From contig NZ_FNSY01000001.1 in NCBI RefSeq assembly GCF_900105515.1, positions 248,001 to 312,000 on the forward strand: 64,000 nt of DNA, written 5' to 3'. Positions within the stretch are counted from its first letter, which is position 1; the number at the start of each line of letters is the position of its first letter. Origin of the DNA: Streptomyces sp. 2131.1 (GTDB lineage: Bacteria; Actinomycetota; Actinomycetes; Streptomycetales; Streptomycetaceae). The notes under the pieces are model-generated. The model ran no database searches and was not told where the DNA came from. It saw only the letters and a list, made by a program, of their open reading frames with translations. Shown here piece by piece: positions 1 through 7,127 of the stretch. The position numbers were made by a program, and so were the translations under genes.

Positions 1-357
1 CTGGAACCCGAGGGCCGCGCCATGCTCATCGACTGGGAGACCGCCTGGGCCCCGCTGGTCGTGCCGCAGTTGCGCGCGGCGCTCGCCGGCCGGCCCGACG
101 ACGAGGTGCTCCGCCAGATCGAGAGAGACGTACAGGCCGACCCCCAGTGTGCGCCGATCTGGGAGTCGGGCGGTTCGCAGATCCATCCCGACGGGGACGC
201 TCGACCGGTGCGGCACGCCATCGACGGACCGGGGTGGGTGACGATGTGCGCGGCACAGCCCATGGCCGCCCCCGGCGCGCGCCTGATCGTCCTGGTCTTC
301 CGCCCCGGGGCGCAGCAGCACACCCACCCGCCCGCGCGGGTGCTGCGCGCCCCCTAG
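1..357 (+). CDS. Probable HTH regulator with MmyB-like ligand domain, C-terminal part (5' end outside window)
   Basis: The reading frame is open from base 1 to TAG at 355-357, so the visible ATG at 22 is probably internal and the real start lies upstream. The visible residues resemble the C-terminal half of actinobacterial XRE regulators with an MmyB-like ligand-binding domain: an acidic-aromatic DWE segment, an LRAAL helix, then ADP...IWE and an IHPDGD...RPVRH strand region. The DNA-binding HTH that would prove the family is not in the window. The stop codon lies inside the left arm of the palindrome at 353-417. Family assignment is by eye and moderate. Confidence 0.55.
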   Translation: MEPEGRAMLIDWETAWAPLVVPQLRAALAGRPDDEVLRQIERDVQADPQCAPIWESGGSQIHPDGDARPVRHAIDGPGWVTMCAAQPMAAPGARLIVLVFRPGAQQHTHPPARVLRAP

Positions 358-417
358 GGCCTGTGGTCGAACTCCCCTCTGCCGTGCGACGAGGGGAGTT
401 TGACCACAGGCCCTAGG
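353..417. repeat. 65-bp near-perfect palindrome (27-bp arms, 11-nt loop)
   Basis: Arms 353-379 and 391-417 are reverse complements over 27 bp with a single mismatch, which would be a G-U pair in RNA. The loop is 380-390. Each end is the palindromic hexamer CCTAGG. The left arm includes the stop codon of the upstream gene, so it may terminate that transcript, but the length, symmetry and lack of a T tract also fit a dispersed palindromic unit or MITE remnant. It stands 45 bp before the tRNA-like gene. Confidence 0.75.
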
Positions 418-462
418 CACTCGCTCCCGGCGAGTGGACCTCCGTTACGCTTCCTGGCGGGG

Positions 463-535
463 TGGGCCGTAGCGCAGTGGTCGTCGCGCCTTCACGACAT
501 GTAGGAGCACGCCGGTTCGAATCCGGTCGGCCCAC
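463..535 (+). tRNA. Atypical tRNA-like gene, best fold gives anticodon GAC (Val)
   Basis: The 73 bases fold as a cloverleaf: acceptor 463-469/528-534 (7 bp, extendable by two outer G-C pairs), D stem 472-474/485-487, anticodon stem 489-493/501-505, variable loop 506-510, T stem 511-515/523-527 with loop TTCGAAT. Anticodon positions 496-498 read GAC. Departures from the norm are a U-U mismatch in the anticodon stem, C instead of the near-universal U at position 33, and no encoded CCA. It could be a degenerate tRNA or a tRNA-like remnant; the T arm and acceptor are intact. Confidence 0.6.
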
Positions 536-612
536 CCGTCAGACGGGGCCCCGTTCGGCCACCGGTGGGCAAGCCGGTTGACGGCTCGACGCGGTGCCGG
601 TTTCCTGACGCG

Positions 613-1053
613 ATGAACGATCTTCGTATCGAGCCGGCGGACGATGACGCCTCGCTCCTGGACTGGCGGTTCGTCCACAACGCCATCATCCCGACGGCCG
701 CGCTGTCGGTCGCGGAGGTGACGAAGCGCGCCGGCCGCAACCGGCTGTTCATCGCTCATCTGGACGACGTCCTGGTGGGCTGCTCCACCGTACGCCCGCC
801 CGGCTCCGACAACCCGCTGGCGACGGTGATCGCGCGCGTCCTGCCCGCCCACCGCGGCCGGGGCCTCGGTGCGTTGCTGTACGCCCACGGCCTGGAGCTG
901 GCCCGGGAACTCGGTGCCGAGGTGATCGAGACCTGCGTGCTGGAGTCGAACCCCGAGGGGCTGCGGTTCGCGTTGCGGCAGGGGTTCGTGGAGCTCGAGA
1001 GGTACGTCCTGCCGGGCGACACCGTGCCGTACATCGACCTGCGGCTCGGCTGA
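613..1053 (+). CDS. GNAT family N-acetyltransferase
   Basis: A single-domain acetyltransferase of 146 aa, the usual size for the family, predicted to move an acetyl group from acetyl-CoA to an unknown amine. The acetyl-CoA pyrophosphate loop is visible as RVLPAHRGRGLGALL near residues 75-90, followed by the alpha helix and a C-terminal NPEGLRFALRQGF segment typical of the fold. I chose ATG 613 because the in-frame alternative at 565 is too close to the tRNA-like gene and would add an unconserved arginine-rich tail. There is no clear Shine-Dalgarno sequence. It converges on the S1 protease gene across a terminator hairpin. Confidence 0.85.
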   Translation: MNDLRIEPADDDASLLDWRFVHNAIIPTAALSVAEVTKRAGRNRLFIAHLDDVLVGCSTVRPPGSDNPLATVIARVLPAHRGRGLGALLYAHGLELARELGAEVIETCVLESNPEGLRFALRQGFVELERYVLPGDTVPYIDLRLG

Positions 1054-1067
1054 CGGCGCGGAGCGCA

Positions 1068-1112
1068 CGCGTACCGGGGCCCGCCGTCCCGCACGGCAGG
1101 CCCCGGTACGCG
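1068..1112. terminator. Bidirectional terminator hairpin
   Basis: Perfect 14-bp arms at 1068-1081 and 1099-1112; the 17-nt loop itself contains a GCCGT/ACGGC stem. It lies between the convergent GNAT and protease genes, so it can stop both transcripts. Confidence 0.75.
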
Positions 1113-1122
1113 CGGAGCGCGG

Positions 1123-2277
1123 TCAGGCGGTGTGGAGCGTCAGCCCGTACCGGTTCAGGATCTCGTTGATCGGCTGGTGCCAGGTCTCACCGCCGGAGCT
1201 GCAGTTGCCCCAGCCGCCGGAGGTGACGCCCTGGGCCTGGTCGCCGCTGATGAAGGAGCCGCCGGAGTCGCCCGGTTCGGCGCAGACGCTGGTCTTGGTC
1301 ATCTGGTAGACCGCGCCCTGGCTGTAGTTGACCGTGTCGTTGGTGGCGAGGACGTTGCCGCAGTGCCAGTGCGAGGTGGAGCCGGAACGGCAGATCGAGG
1401 CACCGATGGGAGCCACGTTCGAGCCGCGGACGAGCTGGTCGGAGACGGTGCCCCAGCCGAGGACGACGGGGACCGTCCACCAGCCGCTGCCGACATTGAC
1501 CCAGGCGTAGTCGTCGCCGGGGAAGGACGAGCCCTGGAAGTTGCCTATGTAGGATCCGTCCCAGCCGCTGACCCCGGCACCGGCCCGACCGCAGTGGCCC
1601 GCCGTCACGAAGCCGCCGTAGACGGAGAAGCCGATGGAGCACCGCACGTTGCCCGTGTAGTACGGGTCACCGCCCACGGTCCCGGCCGAGAAGGTCTTCG
1701 GCGCCTCCGTGGTCTTCACGACGCTGACGGGCCCGGTCTCGCGGGCCTTCCGCACGAACGCCTGGACATCGTTGTCAGACTGCCGGGAGGCGACGACGTC
1801 GATGACGACCTTGTTGGCGCGGGGATCGACGTGCCAGCTGCTGACGCCGGAGGGGGCGTCGAGCTTGTCGAGCTTCGCCTTGAACGAGTCGAGGCTCTTC
1901 TCGGTGTGGGTCACCAGGCGTACGGCGGCGCCTGTGGCCCGTACCGCTGCCGCCTGCTCGGTGTCGGTGACGGCGACGGTGAGGTGGCCGGTCGCCGGGT
2001 CGAACCAGGAGCCGCCGTAGGAGGCCCCGGCGGCGTGGCGCGCCTTCGGCTGGAGGGCGGTGGCCGTCTTCTCTGCGGAGAGCCGTGCCCTGGCCTGGCT
2101 CGCCGTCAGGCCGAGGTCCCTCTGCATGGCTGTGAGCAGGCCGTCGGAGGCCGGGGCGGCACTGGAGGATCCGGTGGGGGTGTCCGCCGCGGATGCGGAG
2201 GGGAAGCCGGCGCCCGCCCAGGCTCCGAGGAGGAGTGCGGCGGACAGTGCGGTTCTCAAGGCTGTGGTGCGTCTCAA
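1123..2277 (-). CDS. Secreted trypsin-like (S1/streptogrisin-type) serine protease with propeptide
   Basis: An extracellular serine endopeptidase made as a preproenzyme. From the TTG at 2277 the product is 384 aa: a signal peptide begins immediately (LRRTTALRTALSAALLLG...ASA), then a propeptide, then a chymotrypsin-fold domain. The catalytic triad is visible as His in TAGHCG (about residue 228), Asp in DDYAWV (about 256) and Ser in GDSGGS (about 338), with paired cysteines as in alpha-lytic protease/streptogrisins. An ATG at 2403 is in frame, but that start would put a LacI-type operator inside the coding region and add 42 residues before the signal peptide. An AAGGG lies 8 nt before the TTG. 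Confidence 0.85.
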   Translation of the reverse strand: MRRTTALRTALSAALLLGAWAGAGFPSASAADTPTGSSSAAPASDGLLTAMQRDLGLTASQARARLSAEKTATALQPKARHAAGASYGGSWFDPATGHLTVAVTDTEQAAAVRATGAAVRLVTHTEKSLDSFKAKLDKLDAPSGVSSWHVDPRANKVVIDVVASRQSDNDVQAFVRKARETGPVSVVKTTEAPKTFSAGTVGGDPYYTGNVRCSIGFSVYGGFVTAGHCGRAGAGVSGWDGSYIGNFQGSSFPGDDYAWVNVGSGWWTVPVVLGWGTVSDQLVRGSNVAPIGASICRSGSTSHWHCGNVLATNDTVNYSQGAVYQMTKTSVCAEPGDSGGSFISGDQAQGVTSGGWGNCSSGGETWHQPINEILNRYGLTLHTA

Positions 2278-2342
2278 GGTCTTGGCCCTTCTGTTGTTCC
2301 GGCTGGGTGGGGGAGGAACAGCAGGCGTCCGAGGCGACTCTG

Positions 2343-2356
2343 TGAGAGCGCTCTCA
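2343..2356. promoter_or_regulatory. LacI-family-type operator (TGAGAGCGCTCTCA)
   Basis: A perfect 14-bp palindrome with the central GAGCGCTC core typical of LacI-family repressors; it differs from the CebR/CelR cello-oligosaccharide operator TGGGAGCGCTCCCA by one symmetric pair. A possible -10, TACAGT on the minus strand, lies just upstream, so the operator would fall in the 5' leader of the protease gene. Which repressor binds is unknown; none is encoded nearby. Confidence 0.6.
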
Positions 2357-2548
2357 AAGTGTGCCGTTCCGGACTGTAGCGGAAGAGTCGTTAGCAGGTC
2401 CATGCCAATGACATGGGTGACTGGACGGCCGTGCGCTGAGTAGGCGTACTCATCCCCCGCGCCGGGTCCCGTCCTACCGTCACATCAAATGAGCGAGCGG
2501 GTCAGGCCCGGGAGCGGGACCGCGCGAGAAGCAGGGGGCGGGGCACAC

Positions 2549-3562
2549 ATGGGCGGATCGTCGAGAAGGCGCGCGGCCGGCGCCTCAGTGGCCGGTGTGC
2601 TGGCGTGCGCGGTCGCGCTGACGTTGACGGGGTGCGGCGTGGTGACCACGAAGGAGGACCGCAGGTACGCCGAGAAGCTGGCCGACCGGTACCACCCGGG
2701 CGTTCTCCGCGTGATCGAGGCGCACACCCTGGTCCCGCACGCGAGCGGCTCGGAGATCACCTTCGCGGTGACCGACGACCCCGACGCCGTGGTCCGGATG
2801 TGGGTGGACGCCGAAGCCGGCACCTGCAACACCCACGACTGCCAAGGGGTGATGGACGAGGCGGTGAAGCGCGGGCGGCGGGAAGCGGCGGCGCTGCGCG
2901 TGCTGGTCGACACGTTCCGGCGCTGCGGCCACGAGGTCATCGCCGTCGACCCGCAGACCGGCGCGCCGTGGATCGTCGCCTCCCCCACCGACGCCACGGT
3001 GTCCGCCCTGCTCAAGGACATCGGGGCATGCGCGCGGCAGTGGAAGGACGGCACCGGGGTGAAGGGCGCGTCGGTCAACCTGGTCTCCCCGTCCGTCGCC
3101 GGGAAGCGGCCGGCGGGAAAGAAGTCGCAGCCGACGGCGATGCGCCTGAGCGCCACCTCGCTCCTCGCGTCCCTGAGCGGGCACGCCTACTACAGCGTCG
3201 GCTACCAGGCGACCGACGGGCGCGTGGACCCGTCCTCGGGCAGCGCCCGCATCGTCCGCCCGTTCGACGAACGGCAGAAGTTCGCCGCAGCCGTCCACCG
3301 CGCCGTTGAGGAACGGCTCCGGGCGGACCATCCGCGCGTGCAAGTGAGCGACTACGAGTGGGTGTGGCGCCTGGAGCCGGGCACCGTCGACCGGCTCACG
3401 GGCTACGTCCTGTACTGCGAGGAGCCCGACGGGGACAAGACCTGCCTGGGCGACCGGGCCGTGCTTGTGACCACGGACCTGGACGGCACACCCCGGAGCG
3501 AGCTGCGCCATGTCGGCAAGGTCCGCGAGGGCCGGGGGCCGCTGCGACTGCCCCCGATGTGA
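2549..3562 (+). CDS. Secreted lipoprotein of unknown function
   Basis: Predicted membrane-anchored lipoprotein. The N-terminus has an arginine-rich stretch, a hydrophobic segment and a lipobox LTGC with the lipidated cysteine at residue 29. The mature part is about 308 aa, mixed alpha/beta in appearance, with extra cysteines (for example CNTHDC near residue 90 and a CxxxxxxxxC pair near 300) that may form disulfides. I recognise no catalytic motif. ATG 2549 is preferred over the one at 2489 because a G-rich Shine-Dalgarno (AGGGGGCGGGG) precedes it and it puts the signal peptide at the N-terminus. Its promoter region is shared with the divergent protease. Confidence 0.75.
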   Translation: MGGSSRRRAAGASVAGVLACAVALTLTGCGVVTTKEDRRYAEKLADRYHPGVLRVIEAHTLVPHASGSEITFAVTDDPDAVVRMWVDAEAGTCNTHDCQGVMDEAVKRGRREAAALRVLVDTFRRCGHEVIAVDPQTGAPWIVASPTDATVSALLKDIGACARQWKDGTGVKGASVNLVSPSVAGKRPAGKKSQPTAMRLSATSLLASLSGHAYYSVGYQATDGRVDPSSGSARIVRPFDERQKFAAAVHRAVEERLRADHPRVQVSDYEWVWRLEPGTVDRLTGYVLYCEEPDGDKTCLGDRAVLVTTDLDGTPRSELRHVGKVREGRGPLRLPPM

Positions 3563-3580
3563 ACCGTGGCGTCCGCCGGT

Positions 3581-5062
3581 TCAGGACCGGGCGGGACGGT
3601 AGGTGTACGAGTCCCACAGCGCGCGGACCGCGGCGCTGTCCCGCCAGTGCCCTGAGGCGGCGGCCCGGTCCGGCGTCCCCCACACCCTGACCTCGTCGCC
3701 GGCCGGCGCCCAGCCCGGGTCACCGGTGGCCGCGAACCCGGCCCAGGCCGCGGTCATCCGGTCTGCGAGGGCCCGGTCGCCGGCCGTCGGGGCGGCGCCG
3801 CCGATGAGGAACCGGATGCTCTCGTCGTCCACGTTGCCGAATGCGAAGGGCACGTCCGCGCAGTGCCAGGCATGCGCTCCCCCGGCCCCGCGGTCGAACC
3901 GGGACAGGAAGGAGCGACCGCCCGCCGCCGTGTGGGCATCGGCGAGCCTGCTGCTGTACTCGCCGAACATGAGGTCCCCGTAGACGGCGAGGTGGAGGTC
4001 GTACGGCGATGCCCCGGGCAGGAGCGCGCGGTACCCGTCGATGAGCCCGGCGGGCAGACCGAAGGCCTCGGCGAACCGGTGCAGCCGCTCGTCCGTGGGG
4101 ATCTCGCAGGCGCTGCCGACCGCGTCCATCAGCCAGTACTCCTCTGTCGTGTGACAGACGAGCAGGTCGACGTCGCGGCCCGCTCCCGCAGCGATCAGGT
4201 TCAGCGGGTCGTCGCGCAGGAGGCGGCCGTCGGCGACGGGCCCGTAGACGACCGGGTCCCAGTGCAGCTGTCCGGAGTCGGGGTCCTTGCGGTAGTCCCC
4301 GACGACCGCGTCCGAGGCCCGGAGCAGTGCCTGCGGGGACGCCGCGGCCAGTGCCGCCCGGGTCGTGGGCGTCCCGCCAGCGGCGGCCACCCGGGCCGTG
4401 ACCCGCTCGGCCAGTTGGGGGGCGAAGACTGGGCCGACCGCACTGTGGGCGATCACGCGCCGGAAGAGTCCGCGTGCGGCGTCCATCGCCATCAGGCAGA
4501 CCGCGGACGTGGCTCCCGCCGACTGTCCGGCCACGGTGACGTTGTCCGTCGCTCCCCCGAACGCGGCGATGTTGTCGCGCACCCACTCCAGGGCAGCGAT
4601 CTGGTCGAGCAGCCCCCGGTTGGGCGGGCAGACGTCGGCAGGCACGTGGCCGAAGCCCTCGAAGCCGACACGGTAGTTCAGGGTGACGGTGACGAGGCCG
4701 GTGCGGGCGAGCGCCGTACCGTCGAAGTCCGGCTGCGCGCTCGATCCGAAGGTGTAGGCGCCGCCGTGGATCCAGACCAGCACCGGCAAGGGACCGGTCG
4801 CGTCGGCGGGGGCCCAGACGTTGAGGCTCAGGACGTCCTCGTCGCCGGGCGACCAGGAGGGTGCGCCCGGCAGTTCGGCGGACTGGGGCGGAATCGGGCC
4901 GAACTCCGTGCAGTCGCGGACGCCGGACCAGGGGGTGCGCGGGCGGGGGGCCCGGAAGCGGTTCTCGCCGAAAGGCGGCTCGGCGTACGGGATTCCGAGA
5001 ACCGCGACGACGTCATCGACGGGGGCGCGTCCGCGTACCCGTCCGGCTGCCGTCTCGTACAC
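3581..5062 (-). CDS. Type-B carboxylesterase (para-nitrobenzyl esterase family)
   Basis: A hydrolase of carboxylic esters in the alpha/beta-hydrolase fold, close to 490 aa, the usual size. Visible family marks are GIPYAEPPFGENRFRAP near the N-terminus, EDVLSLNVWAP, the oxyanion loop WIHGGAYTFGS, the nucleophile elbow GQSAGATS (usually GESAG in the family; Gln replaces Glu here), and a C-terminal AHAWHCADVPFAFGN segment carrying the catalytic His. No signal peptide is seen, so it is probably cytoplasmic. GTG 5062 gives the typical start YETAAGRVRG; the frame continues upstream to 5137 with a non-conserved basic tail. It is convergent with the lipoprotein gene, about 18 bp apart. Confidence 0.85.
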   Translation of the reverse strand: MYETAAGRVRGRAPVDDVVAVLGIPYAEPPFGENRFRAPRPRTPWSGVRDCTEFGPIPPQSAELPGAPSWSPGDEDVLSLNVWAPADATGPLPVLVWIHGGAYTFGSSAQPDFDGTALARTGLVTVTLNYRVGFEGFGHVPADVCPPNRGLLDQIAALEWVRDNIAAFGGATDNVTVAGQSAGATSAVCLMAMDAARGLFRRVIAHSAVGPVFAPQLAERVTARVAAAGGTPTTRAALAAASPQALLRASDAVVGDYRKDPDSGQLHWDPVVYGPVADGRLLRDDPLNLIAAGAGRDVDLLVCHTTEEYWLMDAVGSACEIPTDERLHRFAEAFGLPAGLIDGYRALLPGASPYDLHLAVYGDLMFGEYSSRLADAHTAAGGRSFLSRFDRGAGGAHAWHCADVPFAFGNVDDESIRFLIGGAAPTAGDRALADRMTAAWAGFAATGDPGWAPAGDEVRVWGTPDRAAASGHWRDSAAVRALWDSYTYRPARS

Positions 5063-5186
5063 ACCGCTGTTCTTCAACGCGCTCCAACTGCCCTTCGTCC
5101 ACCGCCCCCGGCGGGAGCGGTGATCAGAATGGCCCACTTCAGGCGTCCACGCGAAGGGAATTCACCGGAAGCGATCACCGAGGCGC

Positions 5187-5456
5187 TCAGCCTGCGCGGC
5201 TGATGGCGGTGCGGAGCATGGCGACAGTGGTCGCGGCCGCGGCCCGTTCCGCTTCGTCCCCCGTGGCGCGCACCCGTTCCTCCAGCAGCACCACCGCGGC
5301 CTGGAGTACGCCGACGCGTACCGGAACGGTCTGCATCGCCGTCAGCACGGCGGCCGCCTGTTCGGCCGGCGTGGCGGGCGCGGCCTGTGGGATGAGGGTG
5401 GAGATGCCGCGCCCGAGCGCGCGGTCGCGAGGCGGCTGGGCCGCGGGTGTGGTCAC
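5187..5456 (-). CDS. Small conserved-looking hypothetical protein
   Basis: An 89-aa frame from GTG 5456 with strong high-GC third-position codon use across its whole length. The product has a short polar N-terminus, a GRGISTLIP segment, then two alanine-rich helices. The GRGISTLIP stretch recalls the conserved start of ParB proteins, but nothing else of ParB is present, so I do not assign that role. No clear ribosome binding site is visible. It follows the MarR gene on the same strand after 35 bp and may be co-transcribed. The frame stays open further upstream, antisense in phase to the MarR gene, which is probably chance. Confidence 0.5.
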   Translation of the reverse strand: MTTPAAQPPRDRALGRGISTLIPQAAPATPAEQAAAVLTAMQTVPVRVGVLQAAVVLLEERVRATGDEAERAAAATTVAMLRTAISRAG

Positions 5457-5491
5457 CGGAGAAGTCTGCCGCACCCGGCGCGCCGAACCGG

Positions 5492-5953
5492 TCAGCGACC
5501 TGCCCGAGCCTGCCCGCCCGCGAGCGCACCGTCGTGCACGCGGAGCAACAGGGCGGTGAGCTGGGCGCGTTCGCGGGCGGTCAGGGGCGCGAGGATGTCC
5601 TCCTGCACGGCCAGCGCCTCGGCCTTGAGTCTTTCCAGCAGCTCGCGGCCCGCCGGGGTGACGGTGACCGTGACGCGTCGCCGGTCGGCGGTGTCGCGGG
5701 CCCGGTCCACCAGACCGGCCGCGCCGAGCCCGTCCACGATCTTCACGACGTCGCTGCGGTCGATCGAGAGCCGCTCGGCGAGTTCCCGCTGCACGTGAGG
5801 GCCGAAATCGGTGAGCGCCGCGAGGACCGCCATGTGCCAGAGCCGCAGTCCGCGTTCGGCCAGCCGGTCCGCGAGCCGGCCGCGTGCCGCCTTTCCGGTC
5901 TTGGACATGAGGTAGGTCGTGAGTCCCAGAAGGCTGGGCGGGGTCTCGTTCAT
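5492..5953 (-). CDS. MarR family transcriptional regulator
   Basis: A winged-helix repressor of about 153 aa. After an N-terminal helix, the HTH is visible as VQRELAERLSIDRSDVVKIVDGLGAAGLV and the wing as DRARDTADRRRVTVTVTPAGRELL, followed by the C-terminal dimer helix. It is divergent from the VOC gene at 6010, with an ACCCA-N4-TGGGT dyad between them, so it probably represses itself and that gene. I chose ATG 5953: TACGAT on the minus strand sits about 8 nt upstream as a -10, which would make a leaderless transcript. The in-frame start at 5992 would cover the operator. Confidence 0.85.
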   Translation of the reverse strand: MNETPPSLLGLTTYLMSKTGKAARGRLADRLAERGLRLWHMAVLAALTDFGPHVQRELAERLSIDRSDVVKIVDGLGAAGLVDRARDTADRRRVTVTVTPAGRELLERLKAEALAVQEDILAPLTARERAQLTALLLRVHDGALAGGQARAGR

Positions 5954-5972
5954 CGAGTATATCGTAGGGCCG

Positions 5973-5986
5973 ACCCAATGATGGGT
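5973..5986. promoter_or_regulatory. Putative MarR operator in divergent promoter
   Basis: ACCCA-ATGA-TGGGT, a perfect 5-bp dyad, lies midway between the MarR start (5953) and the VOC start (6010). Wider GTAGG/CCTAC arms (5964-5968 and 5992-5996) flank it. Confidence 0.45.
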
Positions 5987-6009
5987 GTGCACCTACTAAA
6001 GGAGACGTT

Positions 6010-6417
6010 GTGGACGCACTGCATCCCCGCCTGCTGGTCGAACGGTTCGCCGACTGCTTCCGCTTCTACGACGCGGTACTGCCCGCGCTGATCGGAGCCG
6101 TACGGGCCGGTGGCAGTGCGGCGGGTCCGTACGCCCACTGGGACGTGGACGGGCAGGGCGTGCTGGTGCTGTTCGACCGGGGCGCCATGGCGGCGGTCGC
6201 CGGCAGGGGACACCTGCCCGCGCAGGCTCCGCCGGCTCAGGACCGCTCGATGTTCGTCTGCCGCGTGGACGACGTCGACGCGGGTCTGGCGCTCTGCCTC
6301 GCCGGGGGCGCCGAGTTGGCCGCCCCGGCGTGCGACCGGCCGGAGTGGGGGCCGGGACTGCGCACCGCCCATGTGCGGGACCCGGAGGGCAACCTCGTCG
6401 AGTTGCAGTCGTACTGA
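6010..6417 (+). CDS. VOC (glyoxalase/bleomycin-resistance fold) family protein
   Basis: A 135-aa single-domain protein of the vicinal oxygen chelate superfamily, which includes metal-dependent dioxygenases, glyoxalases and drug-binding proteins. The N-terminal half has the beta-alpha-beta start (LLVERFADCFRFYDAVL), and the C-terminal half ends in the characteristic AHVRDPEGNLVELQSY strand, whose final Glu is a usual metal ligand position. The substrate cannot be told from sequence. The GTG start at 6010 has an excellent AAAGGAGA site. It is the probable target of the divergent MarR regulator. Confidence 0.8.
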   Translation: MDALHPRLLVERFADCFRFYDAVLPALIGAVRAGGSAAGPYAHWDVDGQGVLVLFDRGAMAAVAGRGHLPAQAPPAQDRSMFVCRVDDVDAGLALCLAGGAELAAPACDRPEWGPGLRTAHVRDPEGNLVELQSY

Positions 6418-6433
6418 CCGGTGCGCGGCTCGG

Positions 6434-6991
6434 TCACTTGCGGGCCCAGGCACGCATGGCTGAGCGCGAGGAGAAGTCTGCGACGTCCTTGTCGAGCGGC
6501 TGGTCGGTGTACTGGTGGATGCGCCAGGTCGCTTTGATGCGCGGCTTGCCCGCCTTCACGTAGTCGGCGATCCAGAGCCCGTCCCCGGCGTACGACGTGG
6601 TGTCGTGGTTCAGCCAGAAGTAGCGGTTGCAGTAGAGCAGGACGCGGTGGTGCGGCCGCAGGCGTTTGACCTCGCGGATGAAGCGGTCCTTCTCGGAGTT
6701 GCTCGCGCGGGTGCCCTCACCGTTCTGCTCCCAGTCCACGGCGAGCAGGTCACCGGCCTTCTCGGGCGCCTTGCTCAGGAAGTACTCGGCCTGCGCCGTG
6801 ATGTTCCCGGGCCACAGGAAGTGGTAGAAGCCGACGACGCAGTCCGCGTCGCGGGCCCTTTTCGTCTGGTCGGTCAAGCGGGGGTTGACGTATGAACGTC
6901 CCTCGGTCGCCTTGATGAAGACGAAGTCGAGTTCGTCCGCGTCGAACGATGACTGATGGGCGCTGACATCGACACCGTGCAGCATGGGCAC
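6434..6991 (-). CDS. Glycoside hydrolase family 25 (lysozyme-like) protein without signal peptide
   Basis: Predicted N-acetylmuramidase of the GH25 (Chalaropsis) fold, 185 aa. Visible marks: GVDVSAHQ at the N-terminus, FVFIKATEG, GFYHFLWP, the acidic VDWE motif carrying the catalytic Asp/Glu pair, LLYCNRYFW, LWIADY and WRIHQYTD. It starts directly with the catalytic domain; there is no signal peptide or wall-binding module, unlike most secreted Streptomyces GH25 enzymes. The start may be GTG 6991 or ATG 6985. It is convergent with the VOC gene. Confidence 0.8.
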   Translation of the reverse strand: MPMLHGVDVSAHQSSFDADELDFVFIKATEGRSYVNPRLTDQTKRARDADCVVGFYHFLWPGNITAQAEYFLSKAPEKAGDLLAVDWEQNGEGTRASNSEKDRFIREVKRLRPHHRVLLYCNRYFWLNHDTTSYAGDGLWIADYVKAGKPRIKATWRIHQYTDQPLDKDVADFSSRSAMRAWARK

Positions 6992-7068
6992 CGCCTTTAC
7001 AAATGGCTGGCTCTGTTCCGCTTACCTTCCCTTCCCGCCCGCGTTCCACCCCCGCCGGAAGCACGAAT

Positions 7069-7108
7069 GCGCGTGTGTGCCGGGGCGCGCGCTCCGGCAC
7101 ACACGCGC
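7069..7108 (-). terminator. Strong terminator hairpin after the SDR gene
   Basis: Perfect 15-bp arms 7069-7083 and 7094-7108 around a 10-nt loop, 19 bp past the SDR stop codon (minus strand). It separates that gene from the promoter of the GH25 gene. Confidence 0.75.
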
Positions 7109-7127
7109 GGATGGCGCGCGCGGGGTC

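Noticed and set aside
5187..5456. ParB-like assignment from the GRGISTLIP stretch
   Set aside because: No ParB box, HTH or centromere sites are present; the match is nine residues.
5457..5978. Upstream extension of the small 5187-5456 frame to 263 codons
   Set aside because: The extension lies over the MarR gene in another phase and is Arg-rich with no domain character; only the last 89 codons have convincing codon bias.
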